DNA of 64,000 nucleotides, taken from NCBI GenBank assembly GCA_025351405.1, contig JANXVZ010000037.1, positions 1 to 64,000 on the forward strand, given 5' to 3'. The position numbers and the translations under genes are program-made. The stretch comes from Sphingomonadales bacterium (lineage in GTDB: Bacteria > Pseudomonadota > Alphaproteobacteria > Sphingomonadales > Sphingomonadaceae). The notes under the pieces are model-generated. The model ran no database searches and had not been told where the DNA came from. It was given only the letters and a program-made list of their open reading frames with translations. This document shows positions 26,141 to 35,977 of this stretch, piece after piece; the first letter of the stretch is position 1, and each line of letters opens with the position of its first letter.

Positions 26141-27160
26141 ATGGTTGCAACCGTTCACCCCTTGCGAAAGCGCGATGGCGCCACCCCGTCGATCGCCGGG
26201 CTGGTCACGCTTACGGCATCGGGGCTGACGGCGGTCAACCACGTCATCATCGACCGGATGCAATCACCGGTGGCGCTTATCCCGCAGCTCGCCGGCCATC
26301 TGATCGCCGGCGGTGGCAAGCGGCTGCGGCCGATGCTGACGCTGGGGTGTGCGGCGTTGCTCGATTACGCCGGGGACCGGCATTACAAGCTCGCCGCCGC
26401 GGTGGAGTTCATCCACACCGCGACGTTGCTGCACGATGACGTCGTCGATGCATCGGGGTTGCGGCGCGGCCAGGCCACCGCCAATCGGCTATGGGGCAAC
26501 CCGGCCAGCGTGCTGGTCGGCGACTTCCTGTTCAGTCGCTCGTTCGAATTGATGGTCGAGGACGGGTCGCTGAAGGTGCTGAAAATCCTCAGCAGCGCAT
26601 CCGCGATCATTGCAGAGGGCGAAGTGGCGCAGTTGACCGCGCAGCGCGACGTTGAAACGACCGAGGATCGCTACCTCGAAATCATCACCGCCAAGACCGC
26701 GGCGCTGTTCGCTGCTGCCTGCCAGATTTCGGGCGTGGTCGCCGAACGTGGCCCTGCAGCCGAGGCCGCTCTCGAAGCCTATGGCCGCAACCTCGGCATT
26801 GCCTTTCAGCTCGTCGACGATGCCATCGATTATGTGTCCGATGCCGACACCATGGGCAAGGATGCCGGCGACGATTTCCGCGACGGCAAGATCACCCTGC
26901 CGGTCATCCTCGCCTATGCGCGCGGCAGCGAGGGCGAGCGCCAGTTCTGGCGCGACGCGATGACGGGCAGGGCGGCAGGCGATGCCGAACTGGCGCGCGC
27001 GTCCGCCCTGCTGGCCCGCACCAACGCTGTCACCGACACGCTGGCGCGGGCGCGCCACTATGGCGCCCGCGCCATCGATGCGCTCGCCGGCTTCCCCAAT
27101 GGCCCGGCCCGCACGGCCCTGACGGAAACGGTCGAATTCGCCATTGCGCGCGCATTCTGA
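26141..27160 (+). CDS. Polyprenyl synthetase family protein
   Basis: GGGKRLRPMLTLGCAALL, LLHDDVVDASGLRRGQATAN, FQLVDDAIDYVSD (DDxxD motifs). Confidence 0.93.
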   Translation: MVATVHPLRKRDGATPSIAGLVTLTASGLTAVNHVIIDRMQSPVALIPQLAGHLIAGGGKRLRPMLTLGCAALLDYAGDRHYKLAAAVEFIHTATLLHDDVVDASGLRRGQATANRLWGNPASVLVGDFLFSRSFELMVEDGSLKVLKILSSASAIIAEGEVAQLTAQRDVETTEDRYLEIITAKTAALFAAACQISGVVAERGPAAEAALEAYGRNLGIAFQLVDDAIDYVSDADTMGKDAGDDFRDGKITLPVILAYARGSEGERQFWRDAMTGRAAGDAELARASALLARTNAVTDTLARARHYGARAIDALAGFPNGPARTALTETVEFAIARAF

Positions 27161-27186
27161 CCCACTAGCCGGCGCCCGGCGGGGCG

Positions 27187-27486
27187 CTACGTCGCCTCCG
27201 CCTCACCAACGACATATAGCTTGAGGTTGCGTTCCGAAATTTCGAGCTCCGCCCAATGGGCACGCCAGGCGGCAATGTGATCGGACCGGAAATGCGCCTG
27301 GAGATGGGCGCGGGTATCCCATAACTCGTTGATGTGCATGAGACCGGGGTCAAGCACGTCCTCGGCATAGCTGTATTCATGGCAACCAGGTTCGGCACGG
27401 CTGGCTTCGATCATGGTGCGCATGGCGGGCCGGGCATCGGCGAGGCGCGCAGCCGGCAGGCGGATTGTCCCGGTTATCAGCAGCAT
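27187..27486 (-). CDS. Putative quinol monooxygenase (ABM domain)
   Basis: MLLITGTIRLPAARLADARPAMRTMIEASRAEPGCHEYSYAEDVLDPGLMHINELWDTRAHLQAHF. Confidence 0.85.
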   Translation of the reverse strand: MLLITGTIRLPAARLADARPAMRTMIEASRAEPGCHEYSYAEDVLDPGLMHINELWDTRAHLQAHFRSDHIAAWRAHWAELEISERNLKLYVVGEAEAT

Positions 27487-27516
27487 TGCCCGGCCTCCCA
27501 AGGGTTCGGCCCGGGT

Positions 27517-28557
27517 TCAGGCACCGAACGGGCGATCGCCGATCGGAACCGTCCGGTCGTCGACCAGCGCCACGCGCAGTGTACATCGCAGGCCATCGCT
27601 TGCGAAATCGATTTCGGCCGCATTGCCGGATCGGTGCCCAAGCGCATGGCGGATCAGGCGCGACCCGAACCCTTCATGCGCCGGGGCCGCCACGGCGGGG
27701 CCGCCACGCTCGCGCCAATGAATGACGACAGCACTGGCCACGGCAGCGATCTCGATGTGCCATGTCACCGCAACTTCGCCCTGCGCCACCGACAGTCCGC
27801 CATATTTGGCGGCGTTGGTCGCCAGTTCGTGGAGGACGAGCGCCACGGCGAGCGCATTCTGGGCGTCGAGCCGGGCATCGGGGCCGTCGATGTGAAAGCG
27901 CGGGTCAATGCCGCCGCCATGGCCCGCGAGCGATTGCACGACGATGCTGCGGACGTCTGCCGCCAGCCAGTCTTCGTTGACCAGCACGTCATGGGCGCGC
28001 CCCATCGCCAGCAGCCGCTGTTCAAAGCCGGTCCAGGCTTCATTGGCAACGGCAGGCTTCAGGGTTTGCCGTGCCATTGCATGGACGGTCGCCAGGCTGT
28101 TCTTGACGCGGTGCTTCATCTCTTCGAGCAGCAGGCGCCGCTGCGCCTCCTCGGCCTTGCGCGCCGTGATGTCCTTGCTGATGCCGATCAGGCCGATGAT
28201 GTTGCCATCGGAATCCCGCAGGGGGCCCTTGCTGGAAAGGTAGATGCGTTTGCCGCCGGTGCCGGTCAGCACCTCCTCGAGGCTGACCGTCAGCCCTTCA
28301 CGCATGATGCGTTGATCGGCATCGGCAAAGGCTTGTGCCTCCACCTTGTCGTCGAGAAATTCGAGGTCCGAGCGGCCGGCGATTTCTGCCCATGACCGGC
28401 CGAGGATAGCAAGGGTCGCGGCGTTGGAAAATATCATCCGCCCCTCACGATCCTTGGCATAGATCATGTCCGACGTGGATTCGCCGATGTTGAGCAGGAT
28501 TTCGCGTGTGAACACCGATCCGATGACATCCGCGCGCGGTATTTCGATGTCGGCCAA
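27517..28557 (-). CDS. PAS domain-containing HWE/HisKA_2-type sensor histidine kinase
   Basis: PAS; LLLEEMKHRVKNSLATVHAMARQTL (H-box), LALVLHELATNAAKYGGLS, IHWRERGGP. Confidence 0.88.
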   Translation of the reverse strand: MADIEIPRADVIGSVFTREILLNIGESTSDMIYAKDREGRMIFSNAATLAILGRSWAEIAGRSDLEFLDDKVEAQAFADADQRIMREGLTVSLEEVLTGTGGKRIYLSSKGPLRDSDGNIIGLIGISKDITARKAEEAQRRLLLEEMKHRVKNSLATVHAMARQTLKPAVANEAWTGFEQRLLAMGRAHDVLVNEDWLAADVRSIVVQSLAGHGGGIDPRFHIDGPDARLDAQNALAVALVLHELATNAAKYGGLSVAQGEVAVTWHIEIAAVASAVVIHWRERGGPAVAAPAHEGFGSRLIRHALGHRSGNAAEIDFASDGLRCTLRVALVDDRTVPIGDRPFGA

Positions 28558-28802
28558 TCGTGATACCTTGTTCGTATGATAAGTTTCGTCGTCGAAACGA
28601 TACCCGGGTAGCGAAGCATAGATGTTTCAGGGTCAGTTTCCAGCCGAATTCCGTCCTGCGCAATCGAGGTAATGTCGGCGGCGCCGCTTATCTAAATGTA
28701 AACCATTCGTTTATCCATGACGGATAATTAAGGTATAGGTCACCTTTCCGGTTAGTCGTTGATGTAGAAGCCATTTGGATAGCCAGGGGGCACATATTCG
28801 AT

Positions 28803-29366
28803 ATGGCGAGTTTTCAGATGTTGCTGATCTTTGCGGCTTTGGTGGTGGTTGCACTTGCACTGTTGGTGCGGGTGCTGACCGATGCCAGTGGCCATCCGAC
28901 CGCGGTGGTGGCGCGGCCAATAATGACGAATGCGGAACTTGCCTTCTTCAACCTGTTGCGGCCGGTGGTGGCACCGCTCCATGTGGCGCCGCAAGTGGCA
29001 ATGGGGGCATTGCTGCAGAGCGCCGCGGGGTTGAGCAAGTCGCAAGGCCAGTCATCGCGCAACAGCTTCAGCCAGAAATACGTTGATTTCGTGCTGATCG
29101 ACGATGCGGGCAAGGTAAAGCTCGTGGTTGAACTCGATGATTCGACGCATAACCACAAGCGGGATGCCGGTCGCGACCGGATGATGGCGCAGGCAGGCTA
29201 CAAGACCATGCGAATTCGCGGCGCGGATTCGCGCAATGCGGAATTGCTCGCGGCGCGGATTGCCCAGGCGGTGCTGCCGGTCGAGGCGGCGCCCGCCACG
29301 CGCTGGTGGAACGAAGCCAAGGCCGGGCGCAAAGGCGGTGCGACGTCGGGAGCCATCCCCGCCTGA
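28803..29366 (+). CDS. DUF2726 domain-containing protein with N-terminal TM
   Basis: N-terminal hydrophobic helix; AELAFFNLLRPVV...YVDFVLIDDAGKVKLVVELDDSTHNHKRDAGRDRMMAQAGYKTMRIRG. Confidence 0.8.
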   Translation: MASFQMLLIFAALVVVALALLVRVLTDASGHPTAVVARPIMTNAELAFFNLLRPVVAPLHVAPQVAMGALLQSAAGLSKSQGQSSRNSFSQKYVDFVLIDDAGKVKLVVELDDSTHNHKRDAGRDRMMAQAGYKTMRIRGADSRNAELLAARIAQAVLPVEAAPATRWWNEAKAGRKGGATSGAIPA

Positions 29367-29439
29367 GGCGGATCGCGTGCGACCGGCGTGCCTGTCGGGC
29401 GGCTTGAACAATCCGTCGCGATGCGCGATGGCAGGTGCC

Positions 29440-29718
29440 ATGCAAGCCCGCCTTTACCAACGCCCCAAGAGTTCGATGCAGTCCGGCCGGGCACGCACTG
29501 GCCAATGGCTGCTCGAGATCGAACGCGATCAACCGCAGCGCGCCGATCCGCTCACCGGCTGGCCAGGTTCGGGCGATACCGATACGCAGGTGCAGTTAGG
29601 GTTTGCCACCGAGGCAGCCGCGCTGGCCTATGCCGCGGCCAGGGGCATATCGGTGGAGATCGTGCCGCTGGGGCCGCGCAGCCTGAAGCTGCAGGCCTAT
29701 GCCGACAATTTCAAATAG
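29440..29718 (+). CDS. ETC complex I subunit (NDUFS4-like) conserved-region protein
   Basis: MQARLYQRPKSSMQSGRARTGQWLLEIERDQPQRADPLTGWPGSGDTDTQVQLGFATEAAALAYAAARGI. Confidence 0.85.
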   Translation: MQARLYQRPKSSMQSGRARTGQWLLEIERDQPQRADPLTGWPGSGDTDTQVQLGFATEAAALAYAAARGISVEIVPLGPRSLKLQAYADNFK

Positions 29719-29745
29719 TCCTGGCCCGGCGGCGACGCGCTCCGT

Positions 29746-31005
29746 TCAGCCGCCACGCGCAAGGCCGAACTGGTTGAGATACCAGGTCTGGAAATTGGCG
29801 ACACCGCGTTCCTGGTCGGAATATCGACCTGGCATATAGCGTTTCGACAGGATGCCGGCCTGGTTGTCCTCGGTGATCTGGCGGTCCTGAATGGTCGTCA
29901 CGTCCCAGGCCCAGACCATCTTCTCGACATCGGGGTTCACCGCCTTGCCGTCGACGATCCAGCTGATGTCGACATCGGTCAGCATCGTCGATCGCGGCGT
30001 GAACTGGAACAGGATGGCAAAATCATTGCAGGCCACGACGTGGCTGAACGGCGAAAACGCCAGGTGCATGCGACCGCCGTCGAATTCGGTGCGCTTTCCC
30101 ATCAGGCTCGATGCCGCGGTGCCATCGCTGGTTTCGCTCAGATAGCCTTCACGAATGGTGCGCTGCATGACAAGGCGCAGATGGCTGCTGTCGGGGTGGT
30201 CGTCGATATTGCCGACAGGGCGGCCCATGGCGGCGACGCGCTTCTCCCACGCCTCCAGCACCGGCATATAGGCCGCGACGGCGTCGCTGGGGCCGGAACT
30301 GGGGCCGGCCCCGACCGCGACCAGCGCTTCAGGCGGGTGCATCGAGCAGAATTCCGGATGCGCCGGCTGGCAGTGATAGCATTCGAGAAAATTCTCGACG
30401 ACGAGCTTCCAGTTTGCCCCGGTCGGGTAGGAGGCGCGGTGTGCGATCCTGGCATCGGCAAAGCCATGATAGTCGAGAATTGCCGCCATATCGCCGAAGG
30501 TGGCGTCGAAATCGTCGGGTTGTTCATCGCTGAGGTTGATGAAGATGAAGCCGTGATATTCGCGAATGTGGCACGGCAGCAGGCCATTGGCCTTTTTATC
30601 GAAATCGGCGGGCATCAGCCGGGCGGACAACAGGGCGCCGTCCAGCCCGTAGGTCCAGGCGTGATAGGGGCAGACCAGCTTTGGCGCATTGCCCGACGTC
30701 GCCGAGCAGACCAGCGATCCGCGATGCCGGCAGACATTGTAGAAGGCGCGGACACTGCCGGCGTTTTCGCGGATGATGATGATCTGTTCGCCGCCGACCT
30801 TGAAGACGAAGAAATCGCCCTTGTTCGGCACCTGGTCGATATGGCCGGCCATCAGCCATTTGCGGCCCACGACGGCGTCCATATCGGCGGCAAACACCGC
30901 ATCGTCGCAGTAGAATGCCCGATCGAAGCTGTAGCCGGGGCGGGCATTGGCGGCGAGCTTCTGCATCATGTCGGCGCGGGTTTGCGTCACGGTCGTGCCT
31001 TCCAT
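29746..31005 (-). CDS. Rieske 2Fe-2S aromatic-ring-hydroxylating/betaine-demethylating oxygenase alpha subunit
   Basis: Rieske site NVCRHRGSLVCSATSGNAPKLVCPYHAW; mononuclear Fe region NWKLVVENFLECYHCQPAHPEFC. Confidence 0.9.
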   Translation of the reverse strand: MEGTTVTQTRADMMQKLAANARPGYSFDRAFYCDDAVFAADMDAVVGRKWLMAGHIDQVPNKGDFFVFKVGGEQIIIIRENAGSVRAFYNVCRHRGSLVCSATSGNAPKLVCPYHAWTYGLDGALLSARLMPADFDKKANGLLPCHIREYHGFIFINLSDEQPDDFDATFGDMAAILDYHGFADARIAHRASYPTGANWKLVVENFLECYHCQPAHPEFCSMHPPEALVAVGAGPSSGPSDAVAAYMPVLEAWEKRVAAMGRPVGNIDDHPDSSHLRLVMQRTIREGYLSETSDGTAASSLMGKRTEFDGGRMHLAFSPFSHVVACNDFAILFQFTPRSTMLTDVDISWIVDGKAVNPDVEKMVWAWDVTTIQDRQITEDNQAGILSKRYMPGRYSDQERGVANFQTWYLNQFGLARGG

Positions 31006-33452
31006 CAGATCTTGATCCGGGCGTTGCCGGGATCGAACAGCGGTTTCAACGAGGCAGTGACCGGCCAGCGCACGCCGGCGATCTCGATCTCATAGTCGTC
31101 GGCGCCGATGGCCCCGACAACGCCGCCATCGGGTGCGGTGACATAACCAAGGCCGCATGCCCCGCCCAGTGTCGGCGCGTACATGCCGGACCGGATGTAA
31201 CCGGCGATGCGGTCGCCCTGCCATATCGGCTCGTTGTGATAGAGCATCGGCTCCGGGGACTTGAGCAGGAACTGCACCAGCCGTTGTCGCAACCCGGCGC
31301 TTTTTTGCGCAATCAGCGCGTCCCGACCGATGAAGCCGCCAGGCTTGTCCAGCTTGACAGCAAAGCCGAGGCCGGCCTCCAGCGGCGTATCCTCGTCGGT
31401 GATGTCGTGGCCCCAGTGGCGATAGGCCTTTTCCATGCGCAGCGCATTCAGCGCGTGATAGCCGGCCAGTTTCAGCCCGAACGCTGGCCCCGCGACGACG
31501 ATGGCATCGAACACGCCGGCCATGAACTCGGTGGGAACATACAACTCCCACCCCAGTTCGCCGACATAGGTGATGCGCGAGGCGCGGACGATGGCATAGC
31601 CAAGCTCGATCTCCTGGCTCGTCGCGAACGGAAATGCCGCGTTCGACAGGTCGTTGGGGCTCAGCGATTGCAGCAGCGCCCGGGACTTTGGCCCCATGAG
31701 GGAAATGACGCCCATGCCGGAGGTGACATTGGTCAGCACGGCATGCGCCTCGGCATCGATATGGCGCTTCAACCAGTTGAAGTCGCGCGTCTCCGTTTCG
31801 GCGCCGGTCACGATGAGGAATGCGGTCGCGCTCAGCCGCGTCACGGTCAGGTCAGCCTCGATCCCGCCCTTTTGGTTGAGCCATTGCGTGTAGACCAGCT
31901 TGCCGGGTGCGACGTCGACGTCATTGGCGCAGACCTGGTTGAGCACCCGCGCTGCGTCGCGGCCCTCCAGCCGGAACTTGGCAAAGCTGGACTGGTCGAA
32001 CAGGCCAACGTCTTCCCGCACCGCCTTGCATTCGGCGGCGCACGCATCGAACCACTTCTGCCGGCCATAGCTGTATTCATATTGCGGATTGCTGCCGGGC
32101 TCGGCGTACCAGTTCGGGCGCTCCCAGCCATAGGCTTCGCCGTGGCAGGCGCCCGCTGACTTCAGCCGGTCATGGAGCGCGGACTTGCGGACGCCGCGCG
32201 CCGTTTCATATTGTTTGAACGGCCAATGCGTTGCGTACAGCAGGCCCAAGCTCTCGCTGACGCGTTCGCGCAGATATTTGCGGTTGATCTGGAACGGCAT
32301 GTTGCGACGGATATCGACCGACCAGAGATCGGCCGGCGGCAAGCCGTCACGGATCCATTCGGCCATCACCTTGCCGATTCCGCCCGCCGACTGGAGCCCG
32401 ATGGAATTGAGACCCGCAGCAACGAAACAGCCGGGCAATTCCGCACTTTCGCCAAGATGATAGCGGACGTCCGGGGTAAAGCTTTCGGGGCCGCAGAAGA
32501 ATTTCTTGATGCCGGCATGTTCCAGCGCCGGGACGCGGCGCATGGCGTCCATCAGCACGGGTTCGAAATGTTCGAAATTGCCGGCAATCTCGTCGAAGCA
32601 GAAATCTTCGGAAATGCCGTCCATGCCCCATGGGCGGGCATTGGGTTCAAAGGCGCCGACCAGCAGCTTGCCGGCATCGTATTTGTAATAGCCGCAATAG
32701 TCATAGTCGCGCAGCACCGGCAGGTCGGGGGTCAGGCCGGCAACACCTTCGAACAGCACGTAATAATGTTCGCAGGCGTGCAGCGGCGCTGCAACGCCGA
32801 TGCTGGCGGCAAGGTCGCGGGTCCACATGCCGCCGCACAGCACGACATAATCGGCGTCGATCGGCCCATCGGCGGTTTCGACGCCGGTGACGCGGTTGCC
32901 ATCGTGGCGGATGCGGGTGACCTTGGTATTTTCGAAAATCCGCACACCGCTGTTGCGCGCACCCTTGGCCAGCGCCTGGGTAATGTCGACGGCATTGGCA
33001 TAGCCGTCGCTGGGGATATGGATGCCGCCGACAATGTCGTCGACCTGGGCGATCGGGAAACGTTCCCTGATCTCCTGTGGGGTGATGACGTTGACCGGCA
33101 GGTCGAACACCTTGGCCATCGAAGCGCTGCGCTTGAGCTCCTCGAAGCGTTCGAGGTTGCTGGCCATCGAGATCGAACCGCACTGGCGATAGCCGGTGGC
33201 CTGGCCGGTTTCCGCCTCCAGCCCGCGATACAGTTCGCCGGTGTATTTCGCCAACTTGGTCATGTTGATCGATGGGCGCAACTGCCCCACCAGCCCGGCG
33301 GCGTGCCAGGTGGTGCCGCTGGTCAACTGCTTGCGTTCGAGCAGGATGGTGTCGGCCCAGCCGATCTTGCCAAGATGATAGGCGATCGAAGTGCCGATGA
33401 CACCACCGCCGACGATGACGACGCGTGCGCGCTTCGGAAGGGTGGCAGCCAT
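31005..33452 (-). CDS. FAD-dependent oxidoreductase/GcvT fusion (dimethylglycine/sarcosine dehydrogenase-like)
   Basis: RVVIVGGGVIGTSIAYHLGKIGW, LTSGTTWHAAGLVGQ; C-terminal GcvT domain (GELGWELYVPTEF...GYHALNALRMEKAYRHWGHDI). Confidence 0.9.
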   Translation of the reverse strand: MAATLPKRARVVIVGGGVIGTSIAYHLGKIGWADTILLERKQLTSGTTWHAAGLVGQLRPSINMTKLAKYTGELYRGLEAETGQATGYRQCGSISMASNLERFEELKRSASMAKVFDLPVNVITPQEIRERFPIAQVDDIVGGIHIPSDGYANAVDITQALAKGARNSGVRIFENTKVTRIRHDGNRVTGVETADGPIDADYVVLCGGMWTRDLAASIGVAAPLHACEHYYVLFEGVAGLTPDLPVLRDYDYCGYYKYDAGKLLVGAFEPNARPWGMDGISEDFCFDEIAGNFEHFEPVLMDAMRRVPALEHAGIKKFFCGPESFTPDVRYHLGESAELPGCFVAAGLNSIGLQSAGGIGKVMAEWIRDGLPPADLWSVDIRRNMPFQINRKYLRERVSESLGLLYATHWPFKQYETARGVRKSALHDRLKSAGACHGEAYGWERPNWYAEPGSNPQYEYSYGRQKWFDACAAECKAVREDVGLFDQSSFAKFRLEGRDAARVLNQVCANDVDVAPGKLVYTQWLNQKGGIEADLTVTRLSATAFLIVTGAETETRDFNWLKRHIDAEAHAVLTNVTSGMGVISLMGPKSRALLQSLSPNDLSNAAFPFATSQEIELGYAIVRASRITYVGELGWELYVPTEFMAGVFDAIVVAGPAFGLKLAGYHALNALRMEKAYRHWGHDITDEDTPLEAGLGFAVKLDKPGGFIGRDALIAQKSAGLRQRLVQFLLKSPEPMLYHNEPIWQGDRIAGYIRSGMYAPTLGGACGLGYVTAPDGGVVGAIGADDYEIEIAGVRWPVTASLKPLFDPGNARIKI

Positions 33453-33458
33453 TGCGTG

Positions 33459-35873
33459 TCAGCCCTTCATCCGGGCGTTGTCGGGGTCATAGGCGGGGTG
33501 TTCGAGCACCGTCGCAGGGCAGCGCCGGCCCTGGATGACGATATCGAACATCGTCCCCGGCGCCGCATTTTCTGGTGGCACTGCGGCGAAAAACAGGCTC
33601 TTGCCCACGCGATGGCCATAGCCGCCCGATGTGGTCATGCCGATGCAGCGGTCTCCCTCCATCACCGGCTCGGCGCCGCGTGCATCGGTATCGGTGGCGG
33701 CCATCTCCCCATAGACGATGCGCATCCGGTCGGGGGCGTCGAGCGTCGCCTGCCGGCCGACAAAGTCATCCTTCTTGAAGGCGATGAAGCGGTTCATGTC
33801 CGCCTCGATCATCGTCAATTCGTTGGTCAGCTCGTTGCCCCAGGCCTTGTAGCCTTTTTCCATGCGCATCGTGTTGACGGCATAAAGCCCGTAGTTGGCG
33901 ATGCCGAAATCCTGCCCCGCGGCCCAGATGGCGTCGTAGAGCGGCAGCATGGCATCCATCAACGGGTGCAGTTCCCAACCCAGTTCCCCGACATAGGAAA
34001 CCCGCAGCGCCCTTACCCGGTGTCCGGCAATGGTGATTTCGCGCCCGCTGAGCCAGCGAAACCCCTCATTCGACAGGTCTGCATCGGTTAACCGCGCCAA
34101 CACATCGCGCGATCGCGGCCCGCTGAGCACGAGAACGCCGCGCGCTTCGGTCACGTTGCGGATGCGCACCTGCTCATCGGGGTGTTTCGATTGCATCATC
34201 AGGTCGAAGTCGCGCAACTCCGCAGCGGCGGCGGACAGGCAGTAGAAATGATCGTCGGCGAGCCGGGTCACGGTCATTTCGCCCTGGATGCGCCCGCCGC
34301 GCGACAATGGATGGACAAGGCCGATGCCACCGGCCTTGCGCGGCATGCGATTGGCGCAGATGCGGTCGAGAAACGCCTCGGCATCGGGTCCGGTAACGTC
34401 GTATTTGGCAAAACCGGTAAGATCGAGCACGCCGACCCGCTCCGCCACGGCGCGGACCTCGTCCTTGACGACATCAAAGACGTTGCTGCGAGCATAGCCG
34501 GAAACTTCCGTGCGGCCATCGATCGAAAACCATTTCGGGCGTTCCCAGCCAAAGGTTTCCGTATGGACGGCGCCCTGCGCGAGCAGACGATCGTGCAGGG
34601 GGCTGGTCTTGCGCGGCCGACCATCGGGCTCCTCCTCGCCCGGCAGCCGGGTGGTGAAGGTCAGCCGGTAGTCGAGAAAGACTTTCTCCCGTGAATAGTC
34701 TTCATCGGCAAAGGCGCCATAGCGGCGCGGGTCGAACTCCGTCATGTTGATATCGGCGTCGCCGAACACCATCCATTGCGCCAGATATTTGCCGGCCCCG
34801 CCACCCTGGGCGATGCCGAATGAAGTGCCGCAGCAATGCCAGAAATTGGTCAGCCCCGTCGCCGGCCCCAGCAGCGGGCCGCCGTCCGGAGTATGCGGGA
34901 TGGCACCGTTTATAACACGGCGGATGCCGACTTCGCCAAGGATCGGCATCCTTTCGACGGCGCGTTCCAGCCATTTGCCGATCCGGTCGAGATCGTCGCC
35001 GAACAACTCGCTGGTCGATTCCCATTCGGGCATACCCTTGGGGGCCCAGGCTTCCTTCAGACCGATATTCTCGTAGATGCCGATGAGCCCGCTTTTCTGT
35101 TCCTGGCGAAAATAGCCCGATACATAGGGGCAGCGCATCACCGGGATTTCCTCCGACCGGTCCATGAAAGCCTGGATCGGATCGGTGACGACGTAATGGT
35201 GTTCCATGTTGGTGACGGGAATGTCGATGCCGGCCATCTGCGCCACCTGCCGGGCATAACAACCCGCGGCATTGACGACGATTTCCGCCCGGATGACGCC
35301 GTTTTCGGTCGCCACATCCCATTCCCCCGACGGCAACTGGCTAAGGCCGGTGACACGGTTCTTGCGGATGATCGTCGCGCCCATTGCCCGCGCGCCGATG
35401 GCCAGCGCGTTGCAGATCCCCGATGGATCGGCGTGCCCATCGGAGGTGGTATGCGCCCCGGCGATCACGCCATCGGTGGTCAGGAACGGGTTGATCCGGC
35501 GAATTTCGGCGGGGTCGATGATCTCCATGTCGAAGCCGATGATCTTGGAATAGCCGTGAATATATCGGAGCCACGCCAATTCGCGATCGTTGGTGGCCAG
35601 CCTGATGCCGCCGGATTTGTGCCAGCTCACATACTGGCCGGTCAGGCCTTCCAGGCGTGGATACAGGTCGTTGCTGTAGGCGTGGATCTTGGCAAGGTTG
35701 TAGCTGCCGGTGATGTTGGGGCATTGTCCGGCGGCGTGCCAGGTCGAGCCCGAGGTGAGTTCGTCCTTTTCGATGAGGATGCTGTCGGTCCAGCCGAGCT
35801 CGGCAAGGTGATACAACAGGCTGGCACCCATGATGCCGCCGCCGATGATGACCACACGCGCCTGTGTCTTCAT
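33459..35873 (-). CDS. FAD-dependent oxidoreductase/GcvT fusion (dimethylglycine/sarcosine dehydrogenase-like), second copy
   Basis: RVVIIGGGIMGASLLYHLAELGW, LTSGSTWHAAGQCPNITGSYN; GcvT C-terminus (GELGWELHPLMDAM...MRMEKGYKAWGNELTNELT); ORF extends to 35975 but the Met at 35873 is the likelier start. Confidence 0.88.
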   Translation of the reverse strand: MKTQARVVIIGGGIMGASLLYHLAELGWTDSILIEKDELTSGSTWHAAGQCPNITGSYNLAKIHAYSNDLYPRLEGLTGQYVSWHKSGGIRLATNDRELAWLRYIHGYSKIIGFDMEIIDPAEIRRINPFLTTDGVIAGAHTTSDGHADPSGICNALAIGARAMGATIIRKNRVTGLSQLPSGEWDVATENGVIRAEIVVNAAGCYARQVAQMAGIDIPVTNMEHHYVVTDPIQAFMDRSEEIPVMRCPYVSGYFRQEQKSGLIGIYENIGLKEAWAPKGMPEWESTSELFGDDLDRIGKWLERAVERMPILGEVGIRRVINGAIPHTPDGGPLLGPATGLTNFWHCCGTSFGIAQGGGAGKYLAQWMVFGDADINMTEFDPRRYGAFADEDYSREKVFLDYRLTFTTRLPGEEEPDGRPRKTSPLHDRLLAQGAVHTETFGWERPKWFSIDGRTEVSGYARSNVFDVVKDEVRAVAERVGVLDLTGFAKYDVTGPDAEAFLDRICANRMPRKAGGIGLVHPLSRGGRIQGEMTVTRLADDHFYCLSAAAAELRDFDLMMQSKHPDEQVRIRNVTEARGVLVLSGPRSRDVLARLTDADLSNEGFRWLSGREITIAGHRVRALRVSYVGELGWELHPLMDAMLPLYDAIWAAGQDFGIANYGLYAVNTMRMEKGYKAWGNELTNELTMIEADMNRFIAFKKDDFVGRQATLDAPDRMRIVYGEMAATDTDARGAEPVMEGDRCIGMTTSGGYGHRVGKSLFFAAVPPENAAPGTMFDIVIQGRRCPATVLEHPAYDPDNARMKG

Positions 35874-35977
35874 GTGATTGCCGGCCCCCGCTATCGCCTG
35901 CGCCACAGTAACGGCGGCGATTGCTGCAAAGCAAATCACCAGATAAGGGGGTTTGGCCATAATGGATTTATGCATCG

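Noticed and set aside
32172-34091. 639-aa + strand ORF opposite the FAD-GcvT genes
   Set aside because: Spans two real genes and their junction on the other strand; compositional artefact.
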